This document shows positions 1 to 9,110 of a DNA stretch of 64,000 bases, piece by piece (position 1 is the first letter of the stretch; each line of letters begins with the position of its first letter). The stretch is taken from assembly GCA_030066045.1 (NCBI GenBank), contig JASJCJ010000005.1:1-64000 (forward strand). Direction: 5' to 3'. The translations under genes were made by a program, and so were the position numbers. Under the pieces are notes generated by a model. The model searched no databases. It was not told the origin of the DNA and worked only from the letters and a program-made list of their open reading frames with translations. The DNA is from Calothrix sp. MO_167.B12. GTDB lineage: Bacteria > Cyanobacteriota > Cyanobacteriia > Cyanobacteriales > Nostocaceae.

Positions 1-188
1 TCTGCACCAATGATGTACTCGGAAGCTATTGAACAAGCGTTAACAGGTGACTTTCGAGAATTAGTCCAATCCTTTCGCTCACACAAAGCAAAATTCCAAA
101 CCTTGCGACATACATCTAATGTATGTTCGATTACTTTAATTTGCTCTTGTGTGGGATTGGCTTTATATTCGTAAGTTAAAGTTAACAC
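1..188 (-). CDS. TnpB-like RNA-guided nuclease / IS200-IS605 OrfB, N-terminal part (runs off left edge)
   Basis: The reverse strand reads an open frame from a GTG at 188 to the window edge, giving about 62 residues. It begins VLTLTYEYKANPTQEQ and contains DWTNSRKSPVNAC, the pattern of the N-terminal helix-turn-helix domain of IS200/IS605 OrfB (TnpB) proteins. The start is set by an unusually complete Shine-Dalgarno, AGGAGGTGAT, a few bases upstream. Family knowledge: TnpB is an omega-RNA-guided DNA endonuclease carried by IS605/IS1341 elements. The RuvC catalytic part lies outside the window, so it is not known whether the gene is intact. No TnpA is visible. Confidence 0.75.
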   Translation of the reverse strand, partial: MLTLTYEYKANPTQEQIKVIEHTLDVCRKVWNFALCERKDWTNSRKSPVNACSIASEYIIGA

Positions 189-1059
189 CGTTTATCACCT
201 CCTACAAAATAATATAATATTTTGTAGTCAATGTTCACCTCAAATGGAAACAAAGGACTAAAGCCCTTTGAGTCGGGTTTCATCCCCTCGATAAATCCTA
301 GGGGTTCTCACCCTCCCATTATGTTTTGATAGGACAAATTAGGGGGGGGTAGAAGGTAAGGAGTATGATGAGATGATCAGATGATGAGATGACCAGATGA
401 GGAGAAGTGTGGGGAAATGATCAGATGATGAGATGATGAGTAGGGAAAAAAATTCTCACAAATGTATCCGTTTCCCAATTCTTTACTTCACCTCATCACC
501 TCATCACCCCATCACCCCATCAGTCCCCACACCCTCACAACTCCCATTGATTCACAAGCAAACTGGTTTATATATATTTTTTTATAGTTTATTGACTAAA
601 AGTGGCTTTTGATGGATGATGAAATCAAGAGTTGAGTTGTCACAGACAGAGTTAATTATCTATTCAATCCATATCCTCAATATTGAGTTTCCAGTTGAAA
701 TCAGTTTGCAATCTCACCAATATAATAAATTAATTACATAGATTGCAGAGATAACTTGTGTTGAGTTGCTCCCGGGAAGTAGTTAGCTAATATTTCGAGG
801 GATTATTACATATCCTCAACCTCTATCAGTTGTGTAATAGGATAAAAATAATTGACTAAAATAGAGGTATACCAGGATATTAACCTTTTGCTTTTCAAAT
901 TAGCGGTAAATAGCGATGCTCCTTTATGAGCCGCCCAAGGGGCGACGCATCCTAAAGTAAGTATTCAGTGGTTGAATCGCTGGCAAAAATTAAAACCGCA
1001 TCTTGTATGTAATGCCTATAAATCTAGGTATTGCTCTAACTAAAGAAAGGGGATAATTT
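189..1059. other. Intergenic region of 871 bp between tnpB and the hibernation-factor gene
   Basis: No credible ORF was found. The left part carries GATGAG-type short repeats and their complement (364-530, listed separately). The right part is AT-rich leader DNA ending in an AAAGGGGATAA ribosome site just before the ATG at 1060. No recognisable riboswitch or tRNA was seen. Confidence 0.6.
364..530. repeat. GATGAGATGATCA-type short tandem repeats with a downstream inverted counterpart
   Basis: Between 364 and 440 the motif GATGAGATGA recurs with small variations. Between 488 and 524 its complement recurs as CCTCATCACCTCATCACC and CCCATCACCCC. Together they could fold into a long imperfect hairpin around an AT-rich loop. 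This resembles the short repetitive spacers common in filamentous cyanobacteria. No coding function is seen. Confidence 0.55.
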
Positions 1060-1635
1060 ATGATTAATACGCTGCAAATTAACTTTCGCAACATGCCTCC
1101 ATCAGCAGCAGTAGAAACCAGAATTCGTAAATATCTAGACAAGATAGAGCGCTTTTATAACCAAATTATCAGCTGTCACGTCACAATCGAAGCCCCCCAC
1201 AAACACCATCATCACGGGAACCTGTATCATATACGCATTCGTATAAGTGTTCCTCATGGAGAAATCGTTGTTAATCGTCAACCCCCTAAACGCCAAAGCC
1301 ATCAAGATATTTATGTAGCCATCCGCGATGCTTTTAATGCGGCAAAACGGGAATTGAATAATTTTGTCAGCATCAGAAGACATGAAACTAAGAATCATGC
1401 AGTACCTCCTTATGGAAGAGTTACAGCATTATTCCTAGATGAAGGCTATGGCTTTATTGAAACCCCAGATGGTGAAGAAATTTATTTCCACCAAAACAGT
1501 CTGCTCAATGGTGATTTTGGTCAGTTAGATATTGGTAGAGAAGTTCGTTTTACTCAAGAAATTGGTGACAAAGGACCCCAAGCTAGTGTAGTCAGACTCA
1601 TTGGCAAACACCATTTAGTTGGTAACAATATTTAA
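1060..1635 (+). CDS. Ribosome hibernation factor (HPF/RaiA-type) fused to a cold-shock-like domain
   Basis: The 191-aa protein has an N-terminal S30AE/HPF domain (about residues 1-105), starting INTLQINFRNMPPS with a basic His-rich loop at 48-52. It ends in a cold-shock OB-fold (about 118-181) with the RNP1-like pattern EGYGFI and the DGEEIYFH segment. HPF/RaiA proteins bind the decoding centre of the 30S subunit and inactivate ribosomes under stress; the cold-shock domain should add single-strand RNA binding. Long-form HPFs usually carry a different C-terminal dimerisation domain, so this architecture differs from LrtA. The ATG at 1060 is preceded by AAAGGGGATAATTT. The gene appears monocistronic. 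Confidence 0.85.
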   Translation: MINTLQINFRNMPPSAAVETRIRKYLDKIERFYNQIISCHVTIEAPHKHHHHGNLYHIRIRISVPHGEIVVNRQPPKRQSHQDIYVAIRDAFNAAKRELNNFVSIRRHETKNHAVPPYGRVTALFLDEGYGFIETPDGEEIYFHQNSLLNGDFGQLDIGREVRFTQEIGDKGPQASVVRLIGKHHLVGNNI

Positions 1636-1833
1636 TATTAACCATCAGTAATTAGGTGTCTCCGCTTCAAAGTAAAGGCACGAAGTTCAACAAGTGTAAC
1701 AAATCTTCTTGTTTCTTCGTGTCTTTTCGTTGTGGAAGTTAAGTATAGTTAAATCACTTTTTTTGCAGTTGATTTGGGTGAAAATAGATATAGAATACCT
1801 CCGAATTAAGGAAGGTAACAAAGGGGGGACAAT

Positions 1834-1953
1834 ATGAGCGGCAATATTTATATTTCCATACCTGACATTCTCACCTATATAACCATCAAAATCTATGTAC
1901 TAGCTTTTTTGTTATTGGTATTGTGGTTAATTAGCCTTGCACCTGGTATGTAG
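1834..1953 (+). CDS. Small single-span membrane protein, 39 aa
   Basis: An ATG at 1834 with a strong AAGGGGGGAC ribosome site opens a 39-residue frame that stops at 1953. The protein starts MSGNIYISIPDIL, has one hydrophobic helix (about residues 14-36) and ends APGM. The very strong ribosome site and the clean helix argue that it is translated. It does not match the small photosystem, cytochrome b6f or NDH subunits I can recall, so no function is assigned. Confidence 0.5.
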   Translation: MSGNIYISIPDILTYITIKIYVLAFLLLVLWLISLAPGM

Positions 1954-2026
1954 TGCACTCAAGGGAGGATAATTGTGCTCATCGGGGACATTTCAGTTAT
2001 CAGTTATCATTCTTAAGTTATCAGTA

Positions 2027-2090
2027 ACCCTTATTATTTCGTAGGGTGGGCAATGCCCACCTTACCCTGATTGAGAAGGTGCAAGATATG
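2027..2090. repeat. Dispersed repeat with GTGGGCA palindrome (copy 1)
   Basis: The segment running from an ACCCTTATTATT stretch through GTAGGGTGGGCAATGCCCAC and on to GGTGCAAGATATG reappears in reverse complement at about 20165-20240. The palindrome core also recurs alone at 30112-30136. Its end overlaps the GTG codon at 2090, which argues against that codon as the start of the next gene. Confidence 0.65.
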
Positions 2091-2113
2091 TGATTACCCA
2101 AAAAGATTATGTT

Positions 2114-2587
2114 ATGGTCAAGAAAAACAATTTCCGTAAAACTTGGAAAACGTTAACTGAACTAGGTCAAGAATTTGGAGTATCAGCCGTTAAATTTGGT
2201 AATTTGCTGAAACAGCATGGATTACGGGAAAAGGATGGCGAGCCTAGTCAATTAGCCAAGGAGGGTAGTTTTTTCGAGCAAATTACACCCAAGCAAGGTA
2301 AGCCTTATTACTTGTGGCATCGTCAAAAAACATCTGAATATCTTGTTTCTCAAGGGGTAGTCAAAAGTGGTGTATCAGCCAAAGAGGCTGAAAAAATGAC
2401 TGAAGCTCGAAAACTAGCACGTTCTTACATGGAAGCTCAAAAGTTAGATAATGAAGGCTCCAAGCTTGGTTATATGATGCTATGTGAGATGGTAGATGAC
2501 ATCAAAAAAGTTGGTTTAGAGCGATTTAATCAAGCACTCAAATCCATTGGTTACAAAGGCGAAGAAGTTACATTAGAAGGCTGGTAA
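2114..2587 (+). CDS. Conserved hypothetical protein
   Basis: From the ATG at 2114 the protein has 157 residues. It is charged and predicted helical, with the segment KTLTELGQEFGVSAVKFGNLL near the start that resembles a small winged or helix-turn-helix module (residues about 9-30). The C-terminal half is an amphipathic helical region ending EEVTLEGW. An in-frame GTG at 2090 would add 8 residues, but it lies inside a dispersed repeat, so 2114 is preferred. The family is not recognised. DNA binding is only a weak inference from the HTH-like segment. Confidence 0.6.
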   Translation: MVKKNNFRKTWKTLTELGQEFGVSAVKFGNLLKQHGLREKDGEPSQLAKEGSFFEQITPKQGKPYYLWHRQKTSEYLVSQGVVKSGVSAKEAEKMTEARKLARSYMEAQKLDNEGSKLGYMMLCEMVDDIKKVGLERFNQALKSIGYKGEEVTLEGW

Positions 2588-2615
2588 ATCCGGGAAATGA
2601 AATTCTTAAAAGAAT

Positions 2616-2707
2616 GTAGAATTTAGAATTTAGAATTTAGAATTAGGGCTTGCAGCAAAAAGTCTTTGGGTGAAGGTAGCCAACAGGCAACAGGCAACAG
2701 GCAACAG
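2616..2707. repeat. STRR repeats (AGAATTT and CAACAGG heptamers)
   Basis: Two heptamer runs follow the hypothetical gene: about four AGAATTT units (2616-2645) and four CAACAGG units (2680-2707). They belong to the short tandemly repeated repetitive sequences known in heterocystous cyanobacteria. Confidence 0.8.
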
Positions 2708-2763
2708 TTTCATCCCTATTTTTTCTATTATTTTTACCAGAAAAAATGAACAATGCAAGGTTT

Positions 2764-4047
2764 TTAATCAACTCCAAAGCCTTTGGACTTGACGCGCTTT
2801 TTGTCAGTGCGAGGAATTTTACCAGTCAGCATCCATTCTAAATGCTGTGGCAGTAGTGTTGCCAAATCATAATTCTTGACTATTGTATCCCGCGCCCGTT
2901 GGCGGATAACCTGCATATCTTCAGGATGGTTTAGCACTGACTCCACTTTATCTGCAATTTTCTGGGGAGAAAAGAAATCCACTAATAGTCCATTGATGCC
3001 ATCCTCTATAATCTCCAGCACAGGTGGTGTATTAGAAGCTACCAATAAACATCCCGTCGCCATTGCTTCCAACATTGACCAAGATAAAACAAAAGGACGA
3101 GTTAAATAAATATGTGCCGAGGAAGCTTGTAATACCTGGAGATATTCTGAGTAAGGTAGTCTGCCTGTAAAGTGCAATCGAGATAAATCCAAATCTAACT
3201 TTGCTAGCATTAGCTGCTTGTAGGTTTGACCCTCAGGCAACTTTTTACCATAAGCAACCCTATCTTCTCCTACCACTACCACATGACAATTTGGTCGTCT
3301 TTGTTGTATTAGTGCCACTGTTTCCATAAATTGGGGAAATCCCCGGTATGGTTCCATTCCCCTGCCCACATAAGTAACTAACTCATCCACATGGGAAAGA
3401 TCCAGATTAATTCGGGGTAGAATTAACTTTGCTCCTGGCTGGGGACAAAAATACTGAGTATCAACGCCATCATGAAAAACAGTGATTTTACTGTGATATT
3501 CTGGAGGAAACTGCTGACGCTGCCAGTTAGTAGGAGAAAGACCGCGATCGCAACTATATAAATCGACTAATACTGGGGCGTTTTTGACTCGAATTCGGCA
3601 TTCATCATCAACAGTTAAGGGTTCAGTGGGGTCAAAGTCAGCATCAGAACCACGAGCATGGTAAAACCACTCAAAATAACATAATAATTCTGCTTGGGGA
3701 AAAACATCCTTAATAAATAAAGACGGTCCCCAGCCAGAGTGACCATAAACTATATCTGGTACAAAACCCTGACTTTTCAAATTCTCTGCCATGCGATAGA
3801 CAGCTTGAGCAGAAATAACCGCATTTTCTAAATTACGAATATAGTGGTGAGTTTGAGCAGAGGCTTGACGAGAAGGATTATAAATTACTTTGTGAACACC
3901 CCGTATTTCACCCTCCCGGCGATTAGTGCCAAACACTACTTGATAATTTTTATCCTTACCTAAGGTAGTTGCAAGGTGACGAAACTGTGCCGGAAAATTA
4001 GGATGTAAGAATAAAATTCGCCGAGGTTTATGGGAAAATCGTTTCAT
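2764..4047 (-). CDS. GT4-type (group 1) glycosyltransferase
   Basis: The 427-aa protein has the two-domain GT-B layout. The N-terminal acceptor half begins RRILFLHPNFPAQFRHL and carries the GHSGWGP loop. The C-terminal nucleotide-sugar half starts near YVGRGMEPYRGFPQF and includes the GEDR loop and the EAMATGCLLVAS segment followed by a second Glu, matching the EX7E-type donor-binding motif. It should transfer a sugar from a nucleotide donor, probably in exopolysaccharide or lipid glycosylation; donor and acceptor cannot be read from the sequence. It stands alone, convergent with the preceding gene and divergent from the ABC exporter at 4429. Cytoplasmic; no signal peptide. Confidence 0.85.
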   Translation of the reverse strand: MKRFSHKPRRILFLHPNFPAQFRHLATTLGKDKNYQVVFGTNRREGEIRGVHKVIYNPSRQASAQTHHYIRNLENAVISAQAVYRMAENLKSQGFVPDIVYGHSGWGPSLFIKDVFPQAELLCYFEWFYHARGSDADFDPTEPLTVDDECRIRVKNAPVLVDLYSCDRGLSPTNWQRQQFPPEYHSKITVFHDGVDTQYFCPQPGAKLILPRINLDLSHVDELVTYVGRGMEPYRGFPQFMETVALIQQRRPNCHVVVVGEDRVAYGKKLPEGQTYKQLMLAKLDLDLSRLHFTGRLPYSEYLQVLQASSAHIYLTRPFVLSWSMLEAMATGCLLVASNTPPVLEIIEDGINGLLVDFFSPQKIADKVESVLNHPEDMQVIRQRARDTIVKNYDLATLLPQHLEWMLTGKIPRTDKKRVKSKGFGVD

Positions 4048-4428
4048 GGGTGTGATTGGCTATCTTGAAAATCAGACAGGAGGCAAATGGTAGATAGTAG
4101 AACAGAAGGCTCAACCGCTTTGGGTCCACCGATTCACACATTTAGGTATTCAAACCAAATCTTAACAGCTTAACCTAAAGTTAGTATCTCTGTTTGAAGA
4201 TATGAAGTAATTTATTCATGCAAATTGAAATCATCCTCAAAAAGGCAATATAATTGCCACAGTGTATCACAAGACACCTAGTTGTGTTACGACTGTATAG
4301 CAATTAAATAAATCAATTCAATCCCGATGGGATATTTTTAGATTTATAACGAATTAATCAGCGAGTGCCAAGGGCAAACCATCTAACTACCAATCAATCA
4401 TGGCAGTTCAATTGTTTACTTCCAGGAT
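4048..4428. other. Divergent intergenic region (381 bp)
   Basis: This AT-rich region lies between the divergently transcribed glycosyltransferase and ABC exporter genes and must hold both promoters. No ORF, strong palindrome or recognisable operator was identified. Confidence 0.5.
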
Positions 4429-7400
4429 GTGTTTTCCAATCCAACATCTCAAATCGGTATGACTTATATCAAAAGTTCTTTTCAAGAGTTTATTAGTAAG
4501 CTTGAGGGTTTTGACCAATTACCCACAGAAGCGATCGTCAAATTATCACAACAGCTCCAACCTTGGCGCTACCGTATAGGTCAAAAAATCGTCGGCAAAG
4601 AAAATAAGCCAGAACAAGTAATAATTCTTTATGAAGGAAAAGCTCGTCTACTGGCATACGACCCACGGACGCAAATGCCAATTACCTTGCAATTGCTGGA
4701 GCCTGGGTCAATTATAGGTGAGATTAGTTTACTTAGAGATGTTGCCTGCGAAACTGCGATCGCTTCTACTGAGGTGATTGGTTTAGCAATTGAACCAGGA
4801 GAGTTTTTACAGCTACTACAACGTTATCCCAACTTTGCTGATGTCTGTCAAAATCGCTGCCATGTGGCGGAAGTTTTTGATGTTCTGGGAATGCAACAGG
4901 AAGTGCAAGCTTTTGGGGATGTGAGTCTCAAAGAATTGGCTCAGAATGCTTTGGCACAAGCAAGGGTTGATTATTTACCACCGGGCAGAACTCCATTGAG
5001 TCAACTAAGTAGCGATCGCAATTGGTTTGTCAGTGGTGATGGAGAGATCAGTAATTTTCCCCTTGGCTCTCGCTTACAACTGATGGACGGACAAGATACC
5101 ATTCACGTACAGGGGCAAAAACCAGTACGTTTAGTTGGTTTGCGGCCAGCGGATTTATTATTGTCAGATACTCCGGTGGTAGTCAGCGACTCCACAGCCA
5201 ATATATCCCAGGAATTTGACATTCCCTATGCACCAGAACCGGAAGTAGGAGGAACAGCAGGTACTGGGGGTACCAAGGCAACAAAACTGAAAAAATACCC
5301 CTTTGTCCGGGGAAAGGGAGAGGTAAATGGGACTTTTGCCTGTTTCCAAATGCTTTCCCAGTATTTAGAGGTTCCTTTACGTAAAGACATTATTCGGCGG
5401 ATATTAAACGATCAAATCAAACGCCAAGGTAATGTCTCATTTCAGCTTTGTGCTTACCTGGGAGAATTAATGGGACTCAAATCCCAACTCATAGACGTGA
5501 GTTCTGCTTCCCTAGCTAAGATTCCGACCCCGGCAATTGTCCAATATGATGGCACCTTTGCAGTTTTATATGAAGCAGGAGCCAGTAGGGTAGTATTAGG
5601 GGTACCAGAAAGGGGAATCATCAGTCGTCAGCCCTCAGAGGTTATTGAAAAGTTAAATTCAGACCCAGAAAATTATCCGCCGCAAATGAGAGTGTTATTG
5701 CTCTCGCGCACAAAAGCAACCCCCCAAGAAAGATTTGGCTTACAGTGGTTTTTACCCTATTTATCAAGGTACCGTCGGGTATTATTAGAAGTCTTTATTG
5801 CCTCCTTTTTTGTCCAATTAGCTCAGTTGGCTAATCCCCTGGTAATCCAAGTAATTATTGATAAAGTAATCAATCAAAATAGTCTCAATACCCTGAATGT
5901 TTTAGGGGGGTTACTACTAGTAGTAGGTTTATTTGAAGCATTATTAACTACATTAAGAACTTACTTATTTGTCGATACCACCAACCGTATCGATATGGGT
6001 TTAGGCTCAGAAATTATCGACCACTTGCTGAGATTACCCCTACGGTATTTTGAACGCCGTCCGGTGGGTGAATTATCTACCCGGGTGAACGAACTAGAAA
6101 ATATCCGTCAATTTCTCACAGGTACAGCTTTAACCGTAGGTTTAGATGCAGTATTCTCGGTGGTTTATATCATCGTCATGCTGTTCTACAGTTGGCAGTT
6201 GACCTTGGTAGCCTTGGCAACAATTCCTGTATTTGTGCTAGTTACCTTAATCGCTTCTCCTACCATTAGAAAGCAACTACGCACCAAAGCAGAACGGAAC
6301 GCCGAAACCCAATCTCATCTAGTAGAAGTATTGTCAGGGATTCAGACAGTTAAAGCCCAGAACATTGAATTGCGATCGCGTTTTTCTTGGCAAGAACGTT
6401 ACGCAAGTTATGTATCCGCCGGGTTTAAAACTGTCATTACCTCCACCCTTGCCAATTCTAGTAGCCAATTCCTCAACAAACTCAGTAGTTTATTAGTATT
6501 GTGGGCGGGTGCATACTTAGTACTCCAAGGAGAATTAACCCTAGGACAACTAATCGCCTTCCGCATCATTTCCGGTTATGTGACTGGTCCTATTTTACGT
6601 TTGGCACAACTTTGGCAAAACTTCCAACAAACAGCTTTATCCTTGGAACGTTTGAGCGATATTGTCGATACACCAGAAGAAGCAGAACAAGACCGTTTCA
6701 ATATCCCCTTACCTCCCATCCAAGGCGGCGTTAAGTATGAGAATACATCATTCCGCTTTGCCAATAGTGGACCATTACAGCTTTGTAATGTCAACCTAGA
6801 ATTTCCGGCAGGAACATTTGTGGGTATAGTTGGTAGAAGTGGATCTGGTAAAAGTACCATGATGAAATTACTGCTGAGACTGTACGAGCCAGAGTCAGGC
6901 AGAATTTTAATGGATGGTTATGATATTGCCAAGGTTGAACTTTATTCCCTGCGGCGACAAATAGGTGTAGTCCCCCAAGATACCCTACTATTCGATGGTT
7001 CGGTGCAAGAAAATATTGCCCTGACTAACCCCGATGCCAGTAGTGAAGAAATTATTGCCGCAGCCAAGGTTGCAGCCGCCCACGAATTTATTATGAGTCT
7101 ACCCAATGGTTATAATACCAAAGTTGGGGAACGGGGTTCTGGTCTTTCCGGTGGACAAAGACAAAGAATTGCCATCGCTCGTACCGTTCTGCAAAGACCA
7201 AAATTATTAGTTCTCGATGAAGCTACCAGTGCTTTAGACTATCCCACGGAACGAGAAGTTTGTTTAAATTTAGCCGAAGAATTTAAGGGAGATACTCTCT
7301 TCTTTATTACCCACCGTTTGAACACCATTAGAAATGCAGATACCATTATTATGATGGATGCGGGGAAGGTAGTTGAACAGGGAACCCATGAAGAATTAAT

Positions 7401-7455
7401 GGCTCTTCAAGGTCATTATTATTATCTCTACCAGCAACAAGAAGTTAATTTGTAA
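4429..7455 (+). CDS. Type I secretion ABC exporter with N-terminal cNMP-binding domain and inactive C39-like domain
   Basis: The 1008-aa protein has, in order: a cyclic-nucleotide-binding fold (about 35-140), a linker, a C39-peptidase-like domain (about 288-400), an ABC transmembrane region (about 445-720) and a nucleotide-binding domain with Walker A GRSGSGKST (802-810), signature LSGGQRQR and Walker B LLVLDEATSALD. The C39 catalytic Cys is replaced (G301, where active enzymes have DCGAAC) and no His occupies the expected site near F377. It should therefore bind but not cleave substrates, like HlyB. It pairs with the HlyD protein 113 bp downstream. The GTG at 4429 is the track start; an ATG at 4459 is an alternative. 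The substrate is unknown. Confidence 0.88.
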   Translation: MFSNPTSQIGMTYIKSSFQEFISKLEGFDQLPTEAIVKLSQQLQPWRYRIGQKIVGKENKPEQVIILYEGKARLLAYDPRTQMPITLQLLEPGSIIGEISLLRDVACETAIASTEVIGLAIEPGEFLQLLQRYPNFADVCQNRCHVAEVFDVLGMQQEVQAFGDVSLKELAQNALAQARVDYLPPGRTPLSQLSSDRNWFVSGDGEISNFPLGSRLQLMDGQDTIHVQGQKPVRLVGLRPADLLLSDTPVVVSDSTANISQEFDIPYAPEPEVGGTAGTGGTKATKLKKYPFVRGKGEVNGTFACFQMLSQYLEVPLRKDIIRRILNDQIKRQGNVSFQLCAYLGELMGLKSQLIDVSSASLAKIPTPAIVQYDGTFAVLYEAGASRVVLGVPERGIISRQPSEVIEKLNSDPENYPPQMRVLLLSRTKATPQERFGLQWFLPYLSRYRRVLLEVFIASFFVQLAQLANPLVIQVIIDKVINQNSLNTLNVLGGLLLVVGLFEALLTTLRTYLFVDTTNRIDMGLGSEIIDHLLRLPLRYFERRPVGELSTRVNELENIRQFLTGTALTVGLDAVFSVVYIIVMLFYSWQLTLVALATIPVFVLVTLIASPTIRKQLRTKAERNAETQSHLVEVLSGIQTVKAQNIELRSRFSWQERYASYVSAGFKTVITSTLANSSSQFLNKLSSLLVLWAGAYLVLQGELTLGQLIAFRIISGYVTGPILRLAQLWQNFQQTALSLERLSDIVDTPEEAEQDRFNIPLPPIQGGVKYENTSFRFANSGPLQLCNVNLEFPAGTFVGIVGRSGSGKSTMMKLLLRLYEPESGRILMDGYDIAKVELYSLRRQIGVVPQDTLLFDGSVQENIALTNPDASSEEIIAAAKVAAAHEFIMSLPNGYNTKVGERGSGLSGGQRQRIAIARTVLQRPKLLVLDEATSALDYPTEREVCLNLAEEFKGDTLFFITHRLNTIRNADTIIMMDAGKVVEQGTHEELMALQGHYYYLYQQQEVNL

Positions 7456-7568
7456 TTTTGAAGATATTGGTAAGTTGTTGAGTACTTTTTGGGCAATAAC
7501 TTACCAATAAACAATAGCAAGCCCTAAAACCAACAAATTTTTTACTAATAACATAACTAATAAATAAA

Positions 7569-9110
7569 ATGACTCAAGTAAATGGCAGGCAAACCCGGCA
7601 AATCCAAGACACTATTTCCCAAAATTCCCAGATAGTTAAAGGTAGACCTAAATCACAAAATCACAGCCACGAACAATCAGTAGTCCTCAAGCAATCACCG
7701 ATGTGGTCTCGTGCCATTATGATGAGCTTGGTGGGGTTAGCCTGCTTTGGAATAATTTGGGCAAGCATCGCCAAAATTGAGCAAGTAGTGCCAGCCGCCG
7801 GACAACTTAAACCAGAAGGTGCAGTGAAAGAAGTGCAAGCACCAGTGAATGGGTTGGTGAAGAAAGTGTATGTGAAAGATGGGGATAAAGTCAAACAAGG
7901 GGATTTATTACTGACCTTTGACTCCGTCGCCACCAACGCAGAACTAAAGTCTTTGCAGAAAGTTCGTGATTTCTTAATTCGAGAAAATAATATTTACCGC
8001 AAATTAATGAACTCCACTTCGGGAATAACAGCAGAATTGGAATTTGTACGAGGGAACTTACCCAAAGAAACTGCCTTCCTGCTGAAAAATCGTGCGGCTT
8101 TAGTCAAAGAAAATGAATTATTAAGAAATCAACTCCGGAAATCTACCACTGGTGTTGGTTTAGGAACAGACGAAACCCAACTGCTACAAACTGCTAAAAA
8201 AGAATTAGATTCTCGTTCTGCCGTTGCCCGATTAGAAATAGAGCAAATCAAGAAACAATTATCTCAAAATGAAGTGCGGTTACAAGATGCAAAAAATAAT
8301 TTAGCAATTGATAAAGAAATATTTTCTCGCTTAAAGATATTACAACAAGAAGGTGCGATCGCCCAACTACAATTTTTGAGACAACAACAACAGGTTGCAA
8401 CCCGTGAAGCAGAAGTAAAACAGTTAACCGAAGAACAGAAAAGGCTAAAATTTGATGTCCAACAGGGAAAAGAAGAATTAAGCAATACTGTTGCCACTTC
8501 TAGTAAAAATGTATTGGAAAATATCGGTAACAATAAAAAACGAATTGCAGAAGTTGATAGTCAATTGACCAAAATAGTTGTAGAAAATGATAAAAGATTA
8601 GCAGAGATAAGGAGTAGAATTGCCCAAACAAAATTAAATGTTGAGTATCAAGAATTACGCGCTCCTGTAGATGGTACAGTTTTTGATTTACAAGCATATC
8701 CTGGATTTGTGGCTAATGCTACCCAGCTAGAAATGCTAAAAATAGTACCACAAGATACTTTAATTGCTGAAGCTTTCATTACCAATAAAGATATTGGTTT
8801 TGTCAGAGAGGGAATGAAGGTTGATGTGAGAATCGATTCTTTTCCTTTTAGTGAGTTTGGTGATATTAAAGGTGAAGTTATCTCTATTGGTTCTGATGCT
8901 TTACCCCCAGATGAAACCCACCAATTTTATAGATTTCCAGCTAAAGTTCGTTTAGATAGCCAACAACTGAATGTTAAAGGTAGAAAGATATCTCTACAAT
9001 CAGGAATGTCTATCAGTGCCAATATTAAAGTGCGGGAAGAAAGAACTGTAATTAGCTTACTTACTGACCAATTTACTAAACAGGTAGAAAGTCTCAAACA
9101 AGTACGTTAA
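7569..9110 (+). CDS. HlyD-family membrane fusion protein
   Basis: The 513-aa protein has a cytoplasmic N-terminus, one transmembrane helix (about 48-66), a lipoyl/barrel-sandwich half-motif (VQAPVNGLVKKVYVKDGDKV, about 89-108), a long coiled-coil hairpin (about 120-370) and a returning half-motif (LRAPVDGTVFDL). This is the periplasmic adaptor of type I secretion, bridging the inner-membrane ABC protein to a TolC-like channel. The gene follows the C39-like ABC exporter on the same strand and is probably co-transcribed with it. No outer-membrane channel gene is in the window. A 14-bp palindrome lies just after the stop. Confidence 0.9.
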   Translation: MTQVNGRQTRQIQDTISQNSQIVKGRPKSQNHSHEQSVVLKQSPMWSRAIMMSLVGLACFGIIWASIAKIEQVVPAAGQLKPEGAVKEVQAPVNGLVKKVYVKDGDKVKQGDLLLTFDSVATNAELKSLQKVRDFLIRENNIYRKLMNSTSGITAELEFVRGNLPKETAFLLKNRAALVKENELLRNQLRKSTTGVGLGTDETQLLQTAKKELDSRSAVARLEIEQIKKQLSQNEVRLQDAKNNLAIDKEIFSRLKILQQEGAIAQLQFLRQQQQVATREAEVKQLTEEQKRLKFDVQQGKEELSNTVATSSKNVLENIGNNKKRIAEVDSQLTKIVVENDKRLAEIRSRIAQTKLNVEYQELRAPVDGTVFDLQAYPGFVANATQLEMLKIVPQDTLIAEAFITNKDIGFVREGMKVDVRIDSFPFSEFGDIKGEVISIGSDALPPDETHQFYRFPAKVRLDSQQLNVKGRKISLQSGMSISANIKVREERTVISLLTDQFTKQVESLKQVR

